64,000 bases of DNA, from positions 111,536-175,535 of the forward strand of contig NZ_JANURN010000005.1 of the NCBI RefSeq assembly GCF_030249855.1. Reading direction: 5' to 3'. Of this stretch, positions 34,308-43,585 are shown piece after piece. The position numbers were made by a program, and so were the translations under genes. Positions within the stretch are counted from its first letter, which is position 1. The number at the start of each line of letters is the position of its first letter. Under the pieces are notes generated by a model, which worked only from the letters and a program-made list of their open reading frames with translations, did not search any database and had not been told where the DNA came from. The DNA comes from Helicobacter_B zhangjianzhongii (GTDB lineage Bacteria > Campylobacterota > Campylobacteria > Campylobacterales > Helicobacteraceae).

Positions 34308-36436
34308 TATTTCTCCAATCGCTCTATAATAGCCGCACACACTGCTTGTATATCATTAGCTTCTAGCTCTTGCTTCTGCAATCTATCGCGCGTAATACAC
34401 TCTATCACATTGGATTCTAGTCCCTTGCCTACAACTATCCCATACAATGCCGCGCCCACTAGCTCAAAATCCGCCATTTTTGCCCCAAAGCGCAAGTCCC
34501 TATCATCACACAACACCGCCACACCCTTTGCCAACAAGGCTTGATACAGCTCTAAGGCATAGCGCGATTGCTGCTCGTTTTTGGTATTTGCGATGATGAT
34601 TTGCACAGAAAACGGCGCACTAGCCTTGCTCCATACACAGCCTTTCTCATCAGCTTTTTGCTCTAAGATAGCAGGCAGCAAGCGCGAGATCCCGATCCCA
34701 TAGCAGCCCATTATGAAGGGCTTTGATTGCGAGTCTTGGTCAAGATATTGTGCTTTGAGTGCGCTTGAGTATTTATCACCTAGCTGGAAGATATGTCCTA
34801 CTTCTATGCCTTTTTTATGTATGAGTGTCCCACCACAGCTTGCACATATATCACCCTCTCGCACAGCGCACAATGGCGCATACACCATATTGGCAAACTC
34901 GCTAAAATCCACCCCTACGATATGCGTGTCTTTTTCATTGCCACCACAGATAATATCCCTGCCATCGCGTAAATCTTCATCAAAAATCACAGGCGCATCG
35001 CCCATAATCGCACTAATCCCAACCGCACCAATACTGCCTGCTATAAGCCCTAGAGATTCTAGCTCTTGTGTGCTTGCATCAAGTAGCTCTAAAGCTTGAT
35101 AGCCATTAGCACGCAGGGCATTTAGGGCTTTGGTTTCTTCTAGCACATCATCACCGCGCAAGAAAAAAACGGCAAATTTTTTCACCACATTTTGGTTGGT
35201 GGATTCGGCTTTGCGCGATAAATCGTGGGTTTCTTCGCCGCGCTGTGTCGATAGACCCCCTTTGGCGTTTTCCCTAGAATCCACTTTTTTTAAAGAAGCT
35301 GCGCTTTGTGATTTTTCGGCATTGTGTGAAAAAGTGGATTCTAGGTTTTGTGTCTTTGTTTGTGTGGATTGCCACGCTTTGCTACGCAAAGCTCGCAATG
35401 ACGATGAAGCAGATTTTTCAAAATCGCCCTGATTGTCTTCTTCAAGGATTCTAGGAGTTGCGGTGGGGCTGTGGGAGCTTTGCGGATTTTGGGGAAGGTT
35501 AGCGGACTCCCCGTCCGTGCCTTTCACAAAATCCGCAACACTGCCGCATTGCTCACCCAAAGCCGAATCCCCAGAGATGGTATAAGCCTTTACCACTGCT
35601 TTGAGTGCATAATACCGGCTAATATGAAACAGCGCACATACATCATCGATAGTTTTGACATTTGGCGTAGGGAAGCGAGCAAATTGTGCCTTAGGCGCAG
35701 AGTCTGGACCCACTCTTTTGGCGCGTTTGGCAGCTTCTACATTTGCAGCATAGCTACATTGTGTGCAGACTACAAGCGTATCTTCACCAGAATCTGCTAG
35801 CACCATAAACTCCTTGCTGCCACTTCCGCCAATCGCCCCAGAATCCGCTTCTACCGAGCGGAACTCCAGCCCTAGCTCACTAAAAATCGCGCTATATGCG
35901 TGATACATATTGTCAAATTCTTTGATCAAGTCCTCTTTAGAGCTATGGAAGCTATATGCATCTTTCATAAGAAATTCTCGCGTGCGCAAAAGCCCAAATC
36001 TCGGGCGCAGCTCATCGCGGAATTTCAGCTGGATTTGATAGAGATTAAGCGGGAGGGCTTTGTAGGATTTGACATAAGAGCGCACAAGCTCTGTGATACT
36101 CTCTTCGTGTGTTGGTGCTAGGACAAACTCATTATCCTTGCGATCTTTAAAGCGCAAAAGCTCCTTACCATAGAACTCATATCGCCCAGATTCTTGCCAC
36201 AGCTCCGCCGGGGTTATAAAGCTTAATAGCACTTCTTGCGCCCCGGCTTTGTTCATTTGCTTGCGCACGACATTAGCGATTTTATCTAAGACGATCTTGC
36301 CAAGTGGTAGCAAGCTATAAATCCCACTGCCACTTTGGTGGATATAGCCTGCTTGCACAAGGAGCTTGTGGCTTTTTAGCACGGCATCTTTTGGGGTTTC
36401 TTTGCTTGTGGGGATTAGTAGGCGAGATTGCAGCAT
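34307..36436 (-). CDS. proS: Prolyl-tRNA synthetase with an in-frame repeat insertion
   Basis: ProS charges tRNA-Pro. The protein begins MLQSRLLIPTSKETP and carries class II motifs: motif 1 region PLGKIVLDKIANVV, motif 2 FRDELRPRFGLLRTREF near residue 138 and motif 3 GCYGIGISRLLPAILE near residue 575. The usual bacterial length is about 570-580, but this protein is 709. The excess maps to the editing domain between YALKAVVKAY and KKFAVFFLRGDD (about residues 290-425). It is made of repeat-coded sequence (NLESTFSHN, KKVDSREN, RSKAWQSTQTKTQ). All three frames of the repeats were evidently constrained to stay open. The rest of the enzyme looks intact and presumably works. Confidence 0.93.
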   Translation of the reverse strand: MLQSRLLIPTSKETPKDAVLKSHKLLVQAGYIHQSGSGIYSLLPLGKIVLDKIANVVRKQMNKAGAQEVLLSFITPAELWQESGRYEFYGKELLRFKDRKDNEFVLAPTHEESITELVRSYVKSYKALPLNLYQIQLKFRDELRPRFGLLRTREFLMKDAYSFHSSKEDLIKEFDNMYHAYSAIFSELGLEFRSVEADSGAIGGSGSKEFMVLADSGEDTLVVCTQCSYAANVEAAKRAKRVGPDSAPKAQFARFPTPNVKTIDDVCALFHISRYYALKAVVKAYTISGDSALGEQCGSVADFVKGTDGESANLPQNPQSSHSPTATPRILEEDNQGDFEKSASSSLRALRSKAWQSTQTKTQNLESTFSHNAEKSQSAASLKKVDSRENAKGGLSTQRGEETHDLSRKAESTNQNVVKKFAVFFLRGDDVLEETKALNALRANGYQALELLDASTQELESLGLIAGSIGAVGISAIMGDAPVIFDEDLRDGRDIICGGNEKDTHIVGVDFSEFANMVYAPLCAVREGDICASCGGTLIHKKGIEVGHIFQLGDKYSSALKAQYLDQDSQSKPFIMGCYGIGISRLLPAILEQKADEKGCVWSKASAPFSVQIIIANTKNEQQSRYALELYQALLAKGVAVLCDDRDLRFGAKMADFELVGAALYGIVVGKGLESNVIECITRDRLQKQELEANDIQAVCAAIIERLEK
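35205..35570. repeat. Composite repeat insertion within proS
   Basis: The block contains, in plus-strand order, a CGCCGCG...TCGATAGAC module (about 35238), repeat cores (about 35276 and 35334), a GGATTGCCACG...CTCGCAATGAC palindrome (about 35367-35403), another core (about 35449) and a module of about 75 bases (35455-35530). That last module recurs in the gap at about 59880-59950. All of it is open in the proS frame. Confidence 0.8.
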
Positions 36437-36445
36437 AAAAACTCC

Positions 36446-37807
36446 TTATAAAGATATATCATCATACTCGCATTTATAGCGGTCTAAAAGCTTTGGCTTA
36501 TCATTTTGCGTAAAGACTTTTTGCAATGCTTGGATAATGGTATCTCCCTCTTTGTGGTGGGAGAGCTCTTTGAGATTAAGCGTGGGATTGTGCAAAAAGA
36601 CATTAAAAGCATTGTGCAAGATCCTAAGCACTTCTTCTTCTTGCTCTTTGGGGAGATAGCCCTTTTTCACCGCGCGGGCGACTTCTTGTATAGAAGCTTG
36701 CTTTGCCTGCTCGCGCATAGATTTGATAAGTGGCAAGACATCAAGGCTTTGTAGCCAGTGGAAATACTCCACCACAGCCACGCCTATAAGCCCATAGGCT
36801 TGGTGGGCTTGGGTTTTTTTGAGTGCGCGGTTTTCTTGTATGACTTGCTGCAAATCATCGACACATAGCACCTCTATGCCACACTCTGCGCAAGTGGATT
36901 GTATATCTCTAGGGACTGCTAGATCAAACCATAGCCGCTTATACTCTCTGCTAGCACACATTTGCTTATAGATAATGGGCTCTTGCGCACTTGTGGCACT
37001 GATGATAATCTCAAAATCATTCAACATTGCTGGGAGATTCTCCAACTCAAGCAAGTGAAGCGCACTAGGATCTAGCGTATTTAGCGGAGTATCTGGGGTG
37101 ATATGAGCGATATTTGTGATTTTCCTCTCTTGCAAAAGTGTAGTAGCAAAGCTAATGGCGCGATTGCTGCTGCGATTGCTTATACATACTGCTACGCCAG
37201 AATCTAGTAAATGTCTAGTCGCAAGCTGCGCCATCTCTCCAGCTCCTATGACAAGCGCGGATTTTGGGGTGGATTCTAGGGCTTTTTTCACCGCGATAGA
37301 GGCTATAGAAAGAGAAGTTTTGGCAATGGTGGTTTGTGTGCGGACTTTGGCAGCTGTGCGGAAAGCAAAGTGCATAAGCCGTGTGATCTCCTGTCCGCAC
37401 GCTCCTAGCTCAAAGCACGCTTTATAGGCTTCTTTCATCTGCCCTACAATTTGCGTCTCCCCTAGCACAATGCTATCAAGCCCGCTTACCACGCTAAAGA
37501 TATGATGCACGGCTTCTTCATCAAGCGCGCTTTGGCAGTGGGATTCTAGCGTGTGTAGCGTAAGCCCAAGCTCTTGGGCAAAGAGATTTAGCACGGCAAC
37601 TATGCATTCTTGCGGTGCGCGCGTGTAGAGATAGAATTCCACGCGATTGCAGGTGCTAAGGAGTAGCACTTCTTGCAGGCTTGGGATAGTGTCGCGCAGA
37701 GATTTGACAAATGGCTGGATTCTATCTTGGGGTAGGGCAAGCTTCTCGCGCAAGGTTATGGGCGTGCTTTTGTGCGAGAAGCTTAGGGAGAGATAGTGGG
37801 CTGGCAT
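36446..37807 (-). CDS. hemA: Glutamyl-tRNA reductase
   Basis: HemA reduces glutamyl-tRNA to glutamate-1-semialdehyde with NADPH, the first step of C5 haem synthesis. The 453-residue protein has LSTCNRVEFYLY near residue 49 with the catalytic Cys, SVVSGLDSIVLGETQIVGQMKEAY near residue 108 and the NADPH domain SALVIGAGEMAQLATRHL near residue 183. The substrate of HemL in this window is its product. Its start overlaps the end of ispB, and proS follows ten bases later; the operon order matches H. pylori HP0240-HP0238. Confidence 0.96.
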   Translation of the reverse strand: MPAHYLSLSFSHKSTPITLREKLALPQDRIQPFVKSLRDTIPSLQEVLLLSTCNRVEFYLYTRAPQECIVAVLNLFAQELGLTLHTLESHCQSALDEEAVHHIFSVVSGLDSIVLGETQIVGQMKEAYKACFELGACGQEITRLMHFAFRTAAKVRTQTTIAKTSLSIASIAVKKALESTPKSALVIGAGEMAQLATRHLLDSGVAVCISNRSSNRAISFATTLLQERKITNIAHITPDTPLNTLDPSALHLLELENLPAMLNDFEIIISATSAQEPIIYKQMCASREYKRLWFDLAVPRDIQSTCAECGIEVLCVDDLQQVIQENRALKKTQAHQAYGLIGVAVVEYFHWLQSLDVLPLIKSMREQAKQASIQEVARAVKKGYLPKEQEEEVLRILHNAFNVFLHNPTLNLKELSHHKEGDTIIQALQKVFTQNDKPKLLDRYKCEYDDISL

Positions 37808-38751
37808 TAGTGCGTCCTTTCAATAAGGGCTTTGGCGATAGATTCTAGCGCGGTGTTTTGCTCACTAGCGATAGATTCTAGGGCATTATGGATAAAGTCA
37901 TTGGCGATTTGCTTGGCGTGAGTGATGATAGAATATGTGTGTAAAAGCTGCTTGATTTGAGCTATGTCTTCATCGCTTGCGCGAGTAAAGGCACGCAGGA
38001 ATGACTCTTTTGCGCTAGAATCCAGTTTGTGATAGAGCAAGATATAGGGCAGAGTGCTTTTGCCCTCTTTGATGTCATTCATCGCGGGCTTGCCTAGGGT
38101 CTGCTCATCTTGGGTGATGTCTAAAATATCATCGACAATTTGAAATGCCATACCTAGATTATGTCCATATTGCTTATAGGCATTATCATCAAGCCCTACA
38201 AGCAAAGCCGCTGCCTGTGCGCTTGCGGAAATGAGAGAGGCAGTTTTATCAGCTAGGATTTGGTAGTAGATTTCTAGGCTTGGCTGAAACTCCTTGCTAT
38301 AAGCGACATCTTCAATCTCGCCTTTTGATAGCAGGCTGACAGATTGGGCTACACAGCGGGCGATTTTAGGAGAGAAGTCGCAGAGCTTGACAAAGGCATT
38401 GCTATATAGCACATCGCCTAGCATAATGGCATTTTTATCGCCAAATTGCGCATTGATACTAGGGCGATTGCGCCTAGAAGTAGCAGAGTCTATCACATCA
38501 TCGTGCAGTAAAGAAGCGCATTGGATAAGCTCGATAATGGCGCAAAGGTCGATGATGGCTTGCTGATGTGTAGAAAAATGCTTGGCAGTGATGGCTAGGA
38601 TCAGCTTTGAGCGTAGCATCTTACCCTGACTCATTGCTGCATACATAGAGCTAATATGCACACAATCTTGCTCGTTTATCCAAGTATTTGTGCGATTTTG
38701 TATGGCTTGTAAGATTGCTTGCTCGTTTAGTGTTGTAGTGTCCTTGCTCAT
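37807..38751 (-). CDS. ispB: Polyprenyl diphosphate synthase (octaprenyl type)
   Basis: A trans-prenyltransferase that extends FPP to the long chain used for menaquinone. It has both aspartate-rich motifs: LLHDDVID near residue 77 (variant of DDxxD) and VDDILDITQDE near residue 203, with the SRRNRPSINAQFG segment after the first. Length 314 is close to normal. Chain length cannot be read from sequence. It overlaps hemA by one base and follows a small periplasmic-protein gene. Confidence 0.92.
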   Translation of the reverse strand: MSKDTTTLNEQAILQAIQNRTNTWINEQDCVHISSMYAAMSQGKMLRSKLILAITAKHFSTHQQAIIDLCAIIELIQCASLLHDDVIDSATSRRNRPSINAQFGDKNAIMLGDVLYSNAFVKLCDFSPKIARCVAQSVSLLSKGEIEDVAYSKEFQPSLEIYYQILADKTASLISASAQAAALLVGLDDNAYKQYGHNLGMAFQIVDDILDITQDEQTLGKPAMNDIKEGKSTLPYILLYHKLDSSAKESFLRAFTRASDEDIAQIKQLLHTYSIITHAKQIANDFIHNALESIASEQNTALESIAKALIERTH

Positions 38752-38767
38752 TAGCAGTCCTTTGGGC

Positions 38768-39181
38768 TTAGTTTGGTGATTTTTTAGGGAGCATTATAAA
38801 GAGTCCAAGCTGGGCTATTTTCTCTTGCTCATCAAAATCTTGAAAACTAAGAAGTAAATAGGCTGTTTTATCAATGTCTTGACCTTGCGAGAGTGGAAGT
38901 GTAAAACTTTTTCGCTTATAATCTGTATAAAGCACAAACTGATATGGGAATCTATCATATTGCAAATGCACCACAAGCCCATAGTTTTTATACAAAGTCC
39001 AATAAAGCTTAAGTGTTTTAGGCACGCCCAAGAGCAAAAACTCTTGCGTATAGATCTCATCCTTTTTCAACGATAGCTGCTCTTGCATATCCCAAGCAGG
39101 CTTTGCTCCATAGGCTTGCACACCTAGTGCCAAGGCAATGAAAAGCGCGCAAAAATAGCGACAAATCCCCACTTGTAGCAT
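38768..39181 (-). CDS. Exported protein of unknown function (HP0241-like position)
   Basis: The 137-residue protein has a signal peptide (basic start, FCALFIALALGVQAYG, then AKP) and a compact beta-rich body with no recognised motif. It lies between ispB and the HP0242-like gene, the place held by hypothetical gene HP0241 in H. pylori, so it is probably a conserved periplasmic Helicobacter protein. Function unknown. Confidence 0.7.
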   Translation of the reverse strand: MLQVGICRYFCALFIALALGVQAYGAKPAWDMQEQLSLKKDEIYTQEFLLLGVPKTLKLYWTLYKNYGLVVHLQYDRFPYQFVLYTDYKRKSFTLPLSQGQDIDKTAYLLLSFQDFDEQEKIAQLGLFIMLPKKSPN

Positions 39182-39186
39182 TTGTG

Positions 39187-39456
39187 CTATTCGTTTTCGC
39201 TTAGGATTTTCGCGCTAGATTCTATGGCGATATTGCGCTTTTGCGCTTCTATGGCTTCTTTATGTGTGTGGATAAACTTCCGCAAATCAGCCCCGCTCTC
39301 TTCAAATGCTACTTCATAGATCGCCAAAAGCTCTAGCAGCCTATCAAGCTCTTTTTTCGCAAGTGTCGGTGAAGCGTGCAGCACAATATCGCTCCATTTT
39401 TGCACAGGATCTCCTGCTAGCACTTCTAAATCATTCCATTCTTCCCACATAATCAC
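39187..39456 (-). CDS. HP0242-like small helical protein (DUF2018)
   Basis: The 89-residue protein matches H. pylori HP0242 in its conserved parts: LEVLAGDPVQKWSDIVLHAS, KKELDRLLELLAIYE and the C-terminal ILSENE. HP0242 forms a knotted all-helical dimer of unknown function. Its place after the HP0241-like gene agrees. A second Met is at residue 3. It lies 23 bases after hisD and is probably transcribed with the haem/prenyl block. Confidence 0.85.
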   Translation of the reverse strand: MIMWEEWNDLEVLAGDPVQKWSDIVLHASPTLAKKELDRLLELLAIYEVAFEESGADLRKFIHTHKEAIEAQKRNIAIESSAKILSENE

Positions 39457-39479
39457 TCCTTGTAAAGATTGTATTAGAT

Positions 39480-40820
39480 CTACTTTTGATGGCTGGCGTG
39501 CGGTGCCACACGCTCTAGGACAGAGAGCTTGTGTGCTACAAGCCCTTCAAGCTCTGCTAAATGCGCACAAGGCTTAGCAAGTGCGTTAATGCCCTGCTGA
39601 CTAAAGGCGATCAATGAGCTTTTTTTCATAAAAGTATCGACACTAAGCGGGGAGAAAAACTTCGCGCTTCCTCCTGTAGGGAGTGTGTGATTTGGTCCTG
39701 CGAGATAGTCTCCTATAGCTTCTGGTGTATTTGCACCGAGAAATATCGCTCCTGCGTGCTTGATCTTTGGCAAATATGTGAAAGCATTATCAAACAATAG
39801 CTCTAAATGCTCTGGAGCTAGGTCATTGCAGAGTGTTATGGCTTCTTGCAAGTCTTTGCAGATGATAATAGCACCGCGATTTTGTATAGAAGCTGTGGCG
39901 ATAGCGGATTTTGGCAAGCTTGGGAGAAGCTCTGCTAGCTTGTTTGCTACTTGCTTGGCTAGATCGCTACTTGTGGTAAAGAGCAAGGAGCTAGCCATTT
40001 CATCGTGCTCGGCTTGGGAGAGCAAATCCCTAGCGATATATGCAGGATTAGCACTAGAATCCGCGATGATAGCAATCTCGCTTGGTCCTGCGATCATATC
40101 AATCCCCACTTGCCCAAAGACAAGCTTTTTTGCCGTGGCGACAAAGACATTGCCCGGTCCGCTGATCACATCAACTTTGGGCATAATCTGCTGCCCTTTT
40201 TCGTGCAATCCGTATGCAAATACCCCTATCGCACTAGCCCCACCTACGCGATATATATCTGTAATGCCACAAATATGCAAGGCTGCTAGCAATAGTGGAT
40301 TTGCATAGCCTTGTGGTGTGGGCGTGCAGACAATGATCTCACGCACCCCTGCTACAAGTGCTGGGATAGCATTCATAAGCACAGAGCTTGGGTAAGCAGC
40401 TTTCCCACCGGGGATATAAAGCCCAGCGCGATCTATGGGCGTATAAATTTGCCCAAGTATAGAGCCGTGCTCATCGCTATCAAACCACGATTTTTGCTTC
40501 TGCTTTGTGTGAAATGCGTGGATTCTATCATAGGCGATATGTAGGGCTTCTTTTGTCTTAGAATCCAGTTTTTCATACGCGCTTTTACACTCTTCTTGTG
40601 TAATTACAAGATCGGCTAGATTTTTGGGAGCAAAGCCATCAAATCGCGCCACTTGCGCTAGCAAAGCTTCTAGCCCTTGTGTGCGGATCTCATTTAGCAA
40701 TGGCAGCACAATACTTTGGGCATTTTGTAAATCTTCTTGCCCTCTATTAAGGATAGCTTGAAATGCTTGAGTAAAGCCACTTTGGCTTGTGTGTAATGTC
40801 GCAATCATCAACAACTCCAA
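39480..40820 (-). CDS. hisD: Histidinol dehydrogenase
   Basis: HisD performs the last two oxidations of histidine synthesis with NAD and zinc. Motifs: YIPGGKAAYPSSVLM near residue 135, KVDVISGPGNVFVATAKK near residue 215, GIDMIAGPSEIAIIAD near residue 240 and LAPEHLELL near residue 345, with the zinc His in SQAEHDE. Length 446 fits. H. pylori lacks this pathway, so this supports another Helicobacter species. No other his gene is in the window. A Met at residue 6 is an alternative start. Confidence 0.95.
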   Translation of the reverse strand: MELLMIATLHTSQSGFTQAFQAILNRGQEDLQNAQSIVLPLLNEIRTQGLEALLAQVARFDGFAPKNLADLVITQEECKSAYEKLDSKTKEALHIAYDRIHAFHTKQKQKSWFDSDEHGSILGQIYTPIDRAGLYIPGGKAAYPSSVLMNAIPALVAGVREIIVCTPTPQGYANPLLLAALHICGITDIYRVGGASAIGVFAYGLHEKGQQIMPKVDVISGPGNVFVATAKKLVFGQVGIDMIAGPSEIAIIADSSANPAYIARDLLSQAEHDEMASSLLFTTSSDLAKQVANKLAELLPSLPKSAIATASIQNRGAIIICKDLQEAITLCNDLAPEHLELLFDNAFTYLPKIKHAGAIFLGANTPEAIGDYLAGPNHTLPTGGSAKFFSPLSVDTFMKKSSLIAFSQQGINALAKPCAHLAELEGLVAHKLSVLERVAPHASHQK

Positions 40821-40907
40821 AACAAATATGCGACATTATACACAATCATTGCAAGTGTATTGCTATAATACAAAATGCTTTGATCTCGTAAAATATAGGA
40901 GTAGCCA

Positions 40908-41918
40908 ATGGAGCAGCCAAATGATCAATCACTCAACCAGCCAGCCAAGCAGCAGCCTGATATGCCAGAATCTAATGTGGAATCTAATATAGGGTCTAAT
41001 GTAGGGTCTAATGCACAATCCAGCCCAGCTAGCGAGGAATATGTGGATTCTACTACGCAGACTTCTAATGCCCACGCTAGCACGCACACTGGGCGATTGC
41101 ACTTAGCTAAGGAGAAATTCGCAAGTGAGAGTGCGCGCTATATCACGGCTGCGCTACTTGTCGCGGGCATTGCGATTTTGCTTATTTGGAACAACGCTCT
41201 TGTGATTTGGGCGGTGCTTGGCGTGGCGTTTATGCTAAGCTTTAGAGAATCTCTTAGCCTATATAAACTTGAAGAAAATTTGTGGCTTTATGCCCTTGCA
41301 GTGGGCGTTTGGATTCTAGCATTTTTCAGCGCACGCCCCATAGAATCTGCTCTTATAGCCTGTATCATTCTAGCAAGCGTAGTAGCCTATAAACAACACC
41401 TTAGCCCAAAATCTATCCTGCCATTTCTCTACCCAACTTTGCCATTTTTAGCATTGTATAGTGTGTATGTGGATTTTGGTGTGCTGCGCGTGGTGTGGCT
41501 GATCTTGATCGTGGCATTATGCGATATAGGGGCATATTTTGGTGGCAGAATCTTTGGGAAAACACCCTTTAGCCCAACAAGCCCTAAAAAGACTTTAGAA
41601 GGGGTGATTATCGGGCTAGCGGTGGCGGTGGTCATCGGTAGTATTGCTGGGATTTTAATGCTTAATACGCACTTTTTCCTTGCGATTGCTTTGAGCTTGT
41701 TTGTCGCGCTTTGTGGGGTGTTTGGCGACTTGTATGAAAGCTATCTTAAACGCAGGGCAGAGGTTAAAGACTCTGGCGCGATCTTGCCCGGACACGGCGG
41801 GATCTTAGATCGCTTTGATGCGGTGTTGTTTGGTGCTGTTGGAATGCATTTTGTCTTAATGTTTTTTGATGAGTTTGCCTGCACTAAATGCTCGATTTTA
41901 GATGCGGGACTGCTGTGA
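40908..41918 (+). CDS. cdsA: Phosphatidate cytidylyltransferase (CDP-diglyceride synthase)
   Basis: CdsA makes CDP-diacylglycerol from phosphatidate and CTP. The C-terminal part carries the family signature SPKKTLEGVIIGL followed by VKDSGAILPGHGGILDRFDA, with about eight membrane helices. The first about 75 residues are polar and repetitive (SNVESNIGSNVGSN, EYVDSTTQ) and partly encoded by repeat cores; H. pylori CdsA lacks such a tail. dxr follows with an overlap, the same order as in H. pylori. Confidence 0.93.
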   Translation: MEQPNDQSLNQPAKQQPDMPESNVESNIGSNVGSNAQSSPASEEYVDSTTQTSNAHASTHTGRLHLAKEKFASESARYITAALLVAGIAILLIWNNALVIWAVLGVAFMLSFRESLSLYKLEENLWLYALAVGVWILAFFSARPIESALIACIILASVVAYKQHLSPKSILPFLYPTLPFLALYSVYVDFGVLRVVWLILIVALCDIGAYFGGRIFGKTPFSPTSPKKTLEGVIIGLAVAVVIGSIAGILMLNTHFFLAIALSLFVALCGVFGDLYESYLKRRAEVKDSGAILPGHGGILDRFDAVLFGAVGMHFVLMFFDEFACTKCSILDAGLL

Positions 41919-43021
41919 TTGTCTTAGGTAGCACGGGGTCTATTGGTGTAGCGGCACTAGAGATTGCTAGCGCATTTTCTCGTGAAGTAGAAGCTCTTGC
42001 TGCAGGGCGCAATATCTCCTTGCTTAATCAGCAGATCGCTACTTATCGCCCAAAGTTTGTCGCTATCGCTGATGAGCGTGATCTAGGAGGCTTGGAGGCT
42101 AGGGGGGCTAGGGTATTTGTGGGTGGAGATGGGATTTGTGAAATGCTAGAGATAGCATCATCTTCTTTGGTGATAAATGCCATTGTGGGCTTTGCTGGGC
42201 TTAAGCCATCACTGCATACGCAATATTGCAAAAAGACTCTAGCCCTTGCTAATAAAGAATCCCTTGTCGCAGGGGGCTGGCTGCTTGATACTAAAGCAAT
42301 TACGCCCATTGATAGTGAGCATTTTGGCTTATGGTATTTGCATACAAATCGCGCGATAAGGAGACTTGTCATCACAGCTAGTGGAGGGGCATTCCGCGAT
42401 ACTCCTATCCACGCTATCAAAGAGCAAACAAAATCTAGCGCACTCAAGCACCCAAATTGGCAAATGGGGCAGAAGATCACCATAGATTCTGCAAGTATGA
42501 TGAATAAGATTTTTGAGATCTTAGAGGCGTATTGGCTCTTTGGCTACAAGGAGATTGAAGCCTTTATCGAGCGAAGCTCAAGCGTGCATGCGCTTATAGA
42601 GTTTGTCGATGGTAGCACGACTGCGCATTTTGCTTTGCCGGATATGCGCTTGCCTATTGCCTATGCGATCGATCCTATAAAAGCTGCGGCAACTGCTATC
42701 ATACCCCCTATGGATTTATCCCAGATTTTATCGATACGATTTGATCCTATTGGGCTTGATCGCTATCCGCTTTATGGACTTAAAGATATGCTGCTAGAGG
42801 ATCCAAAGCTTGGCGTGATTGTCAATGCAAGCAATGAGCAAGCCATCGCGCATTTTTTGCAAGATAGGATCAAATTTGGCGCATTGAGTGAGATTGTAGA
42901 ACAAGCCCTTAGTGTATTTGCCCCTAGGCTTACAGAGCTAGATTCTTATCACGCGATTGCCTCGCTTGATGCCCAAGTGCGTGCGTGGTGCGATGAGCTA
43001 ATCCAATCTCGCATATCCTAA
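41915..43021 (+). CDS. dxr: 1-deoxy-D-xylulose 5-phosphate reductoisomerase
   Basis: Dxr converts DXP to MEP using NADPH in isoprenoid synthesis. The NADPH site is VIVLGSTGSIGVAAL at the start. LALANKESLVAGG, the DSEHFGLWY segment and NWQMGQKITIDSASMMNK near residue 195 form the substrate and metal site. GTG 41915 is chosen because it puts VLGSTGSIG at the usual distance from the N-terminus and overlaps the cdsA stop by four bases, giving 368 residues; an ATG at 41888 would add nine. The product feeds the prenyl chain made by ispB. Confidence 0.93.
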   Translation: MIVLGSTGSIGVAALEIASAFSREVEALAAGRNISLLNQQIATYRPKFVAIADERDLGGLEARGARVFVGGDGICEMLEIASSSLVINAIVGFAGLKPSLHTQYCKKTLALANKESLVAGGWLLDTKAITPIDSEHFGLWYLHTNRAIRRLVITASGGAFRDTPIHAIKEQTKSSALKHPNWQMGQKITIDSASMMNKIFEILEAYWLFGYKEIEAFIERSSSVHALIEFVDGSTTAHFALPDMRLPIAYAIDPIKAAATAIIPPMDLSQILSIRFDPIGLDRYPLYGLKDMLLEDPKLGVIVNASNEQAIAHFLQDRIKFGALSEIVEQALSVFAPRLTELDSYHAIASLDAQVRAWCDELIQSRIS

Positions 43022-43250
43022 ATTTCTAGAATCCTATTCTTTATATATTTACTATGTAATTGTGTTTTGCTTATTAGGCTTAGAAGTAAAAAAATTTTTT
43101 ACCAAAATCAAAAAATAAAGGGATATTTAAGTTGTTTTATATCAAACTTGCACGCGTTCAAGATTCTAGATAGGACTTCTAGCAAGGCTAGATTCTAGTG
43201 CTGGTATTTTGGTTTATCAAAGTTTCATAAAGCTTCCTAAAGGAGAGAAT
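43022..43250. other. A/T-rich gap before oorD with two repeat half-copies
   Basis: About 230 bases without a gene. It includes an A7-T6 run (about 43088-43100), and two copies of AGATTCTAG (about 43161 and 43190). A ribosome site AAAGGAGAG lies just before the oorD start. A promoter is expected here but no single -10 box stands out. Confidence 0.4.
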
Positions 43251-43583
43251 ATGTCAAATATGGTTGCCCCTAGTCAAACTCCTGTTTGGGTCAATGAGGC
43301 GCGTTGCAAGGCTTGTGATATTTGTGTATCGCTATGTCCTGCTGGTGTGCTTGGTATGCGCCTAGATCCCCATAAAGTTTTGGGCAAGGTGATTGAAGTA
43401 GCGCATCCTGAGAGCTGTATAGGCTGTCAAGAGTGTGAGCTTCACTGCCCTGATTTTGCGATTTATGTCGCTGATAGGAAAGAGTTTAAATTCGCCAAAA
43501 TCACCCCCGAAGCGCAAGAGAGAGCGCAAAAGGTGCGTAGCAATAACTTTATGGCTTTACATATCAATACACAAAGGAAGTAA
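43251..43583 (+). CDS. oorD: 2-oxoglutarate:acceptor oxidoreductase, ferredoxin-like delta subunit
   Basis: The 110-residue protein carries two 4Fe-4S motifs, CKACDICVSLCP and CIGCQECELHCP, and is the electron-transfer subunit of the four-subunit OOR enzyme. OOR replaces 2-oxoglutarate dehydrogenase in Helicobacter and Campylobacter. Four oor genes follow in order D-A-B-C with gaps of one or two bases. The ATG is preceded by AAAGGAGAG. Confidence 0.93.
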   Translation: MSNMVAPSQTPVWVNEARCKACDICVSLCPAGVLGMRLDPHKVLGKVIEVAHPESCIGCQECELHCPDFAIYVADRKEFKFAKITPEAQERAQKVRSNNFMALHINTQRK

Positions 43584-43585
43584 GT

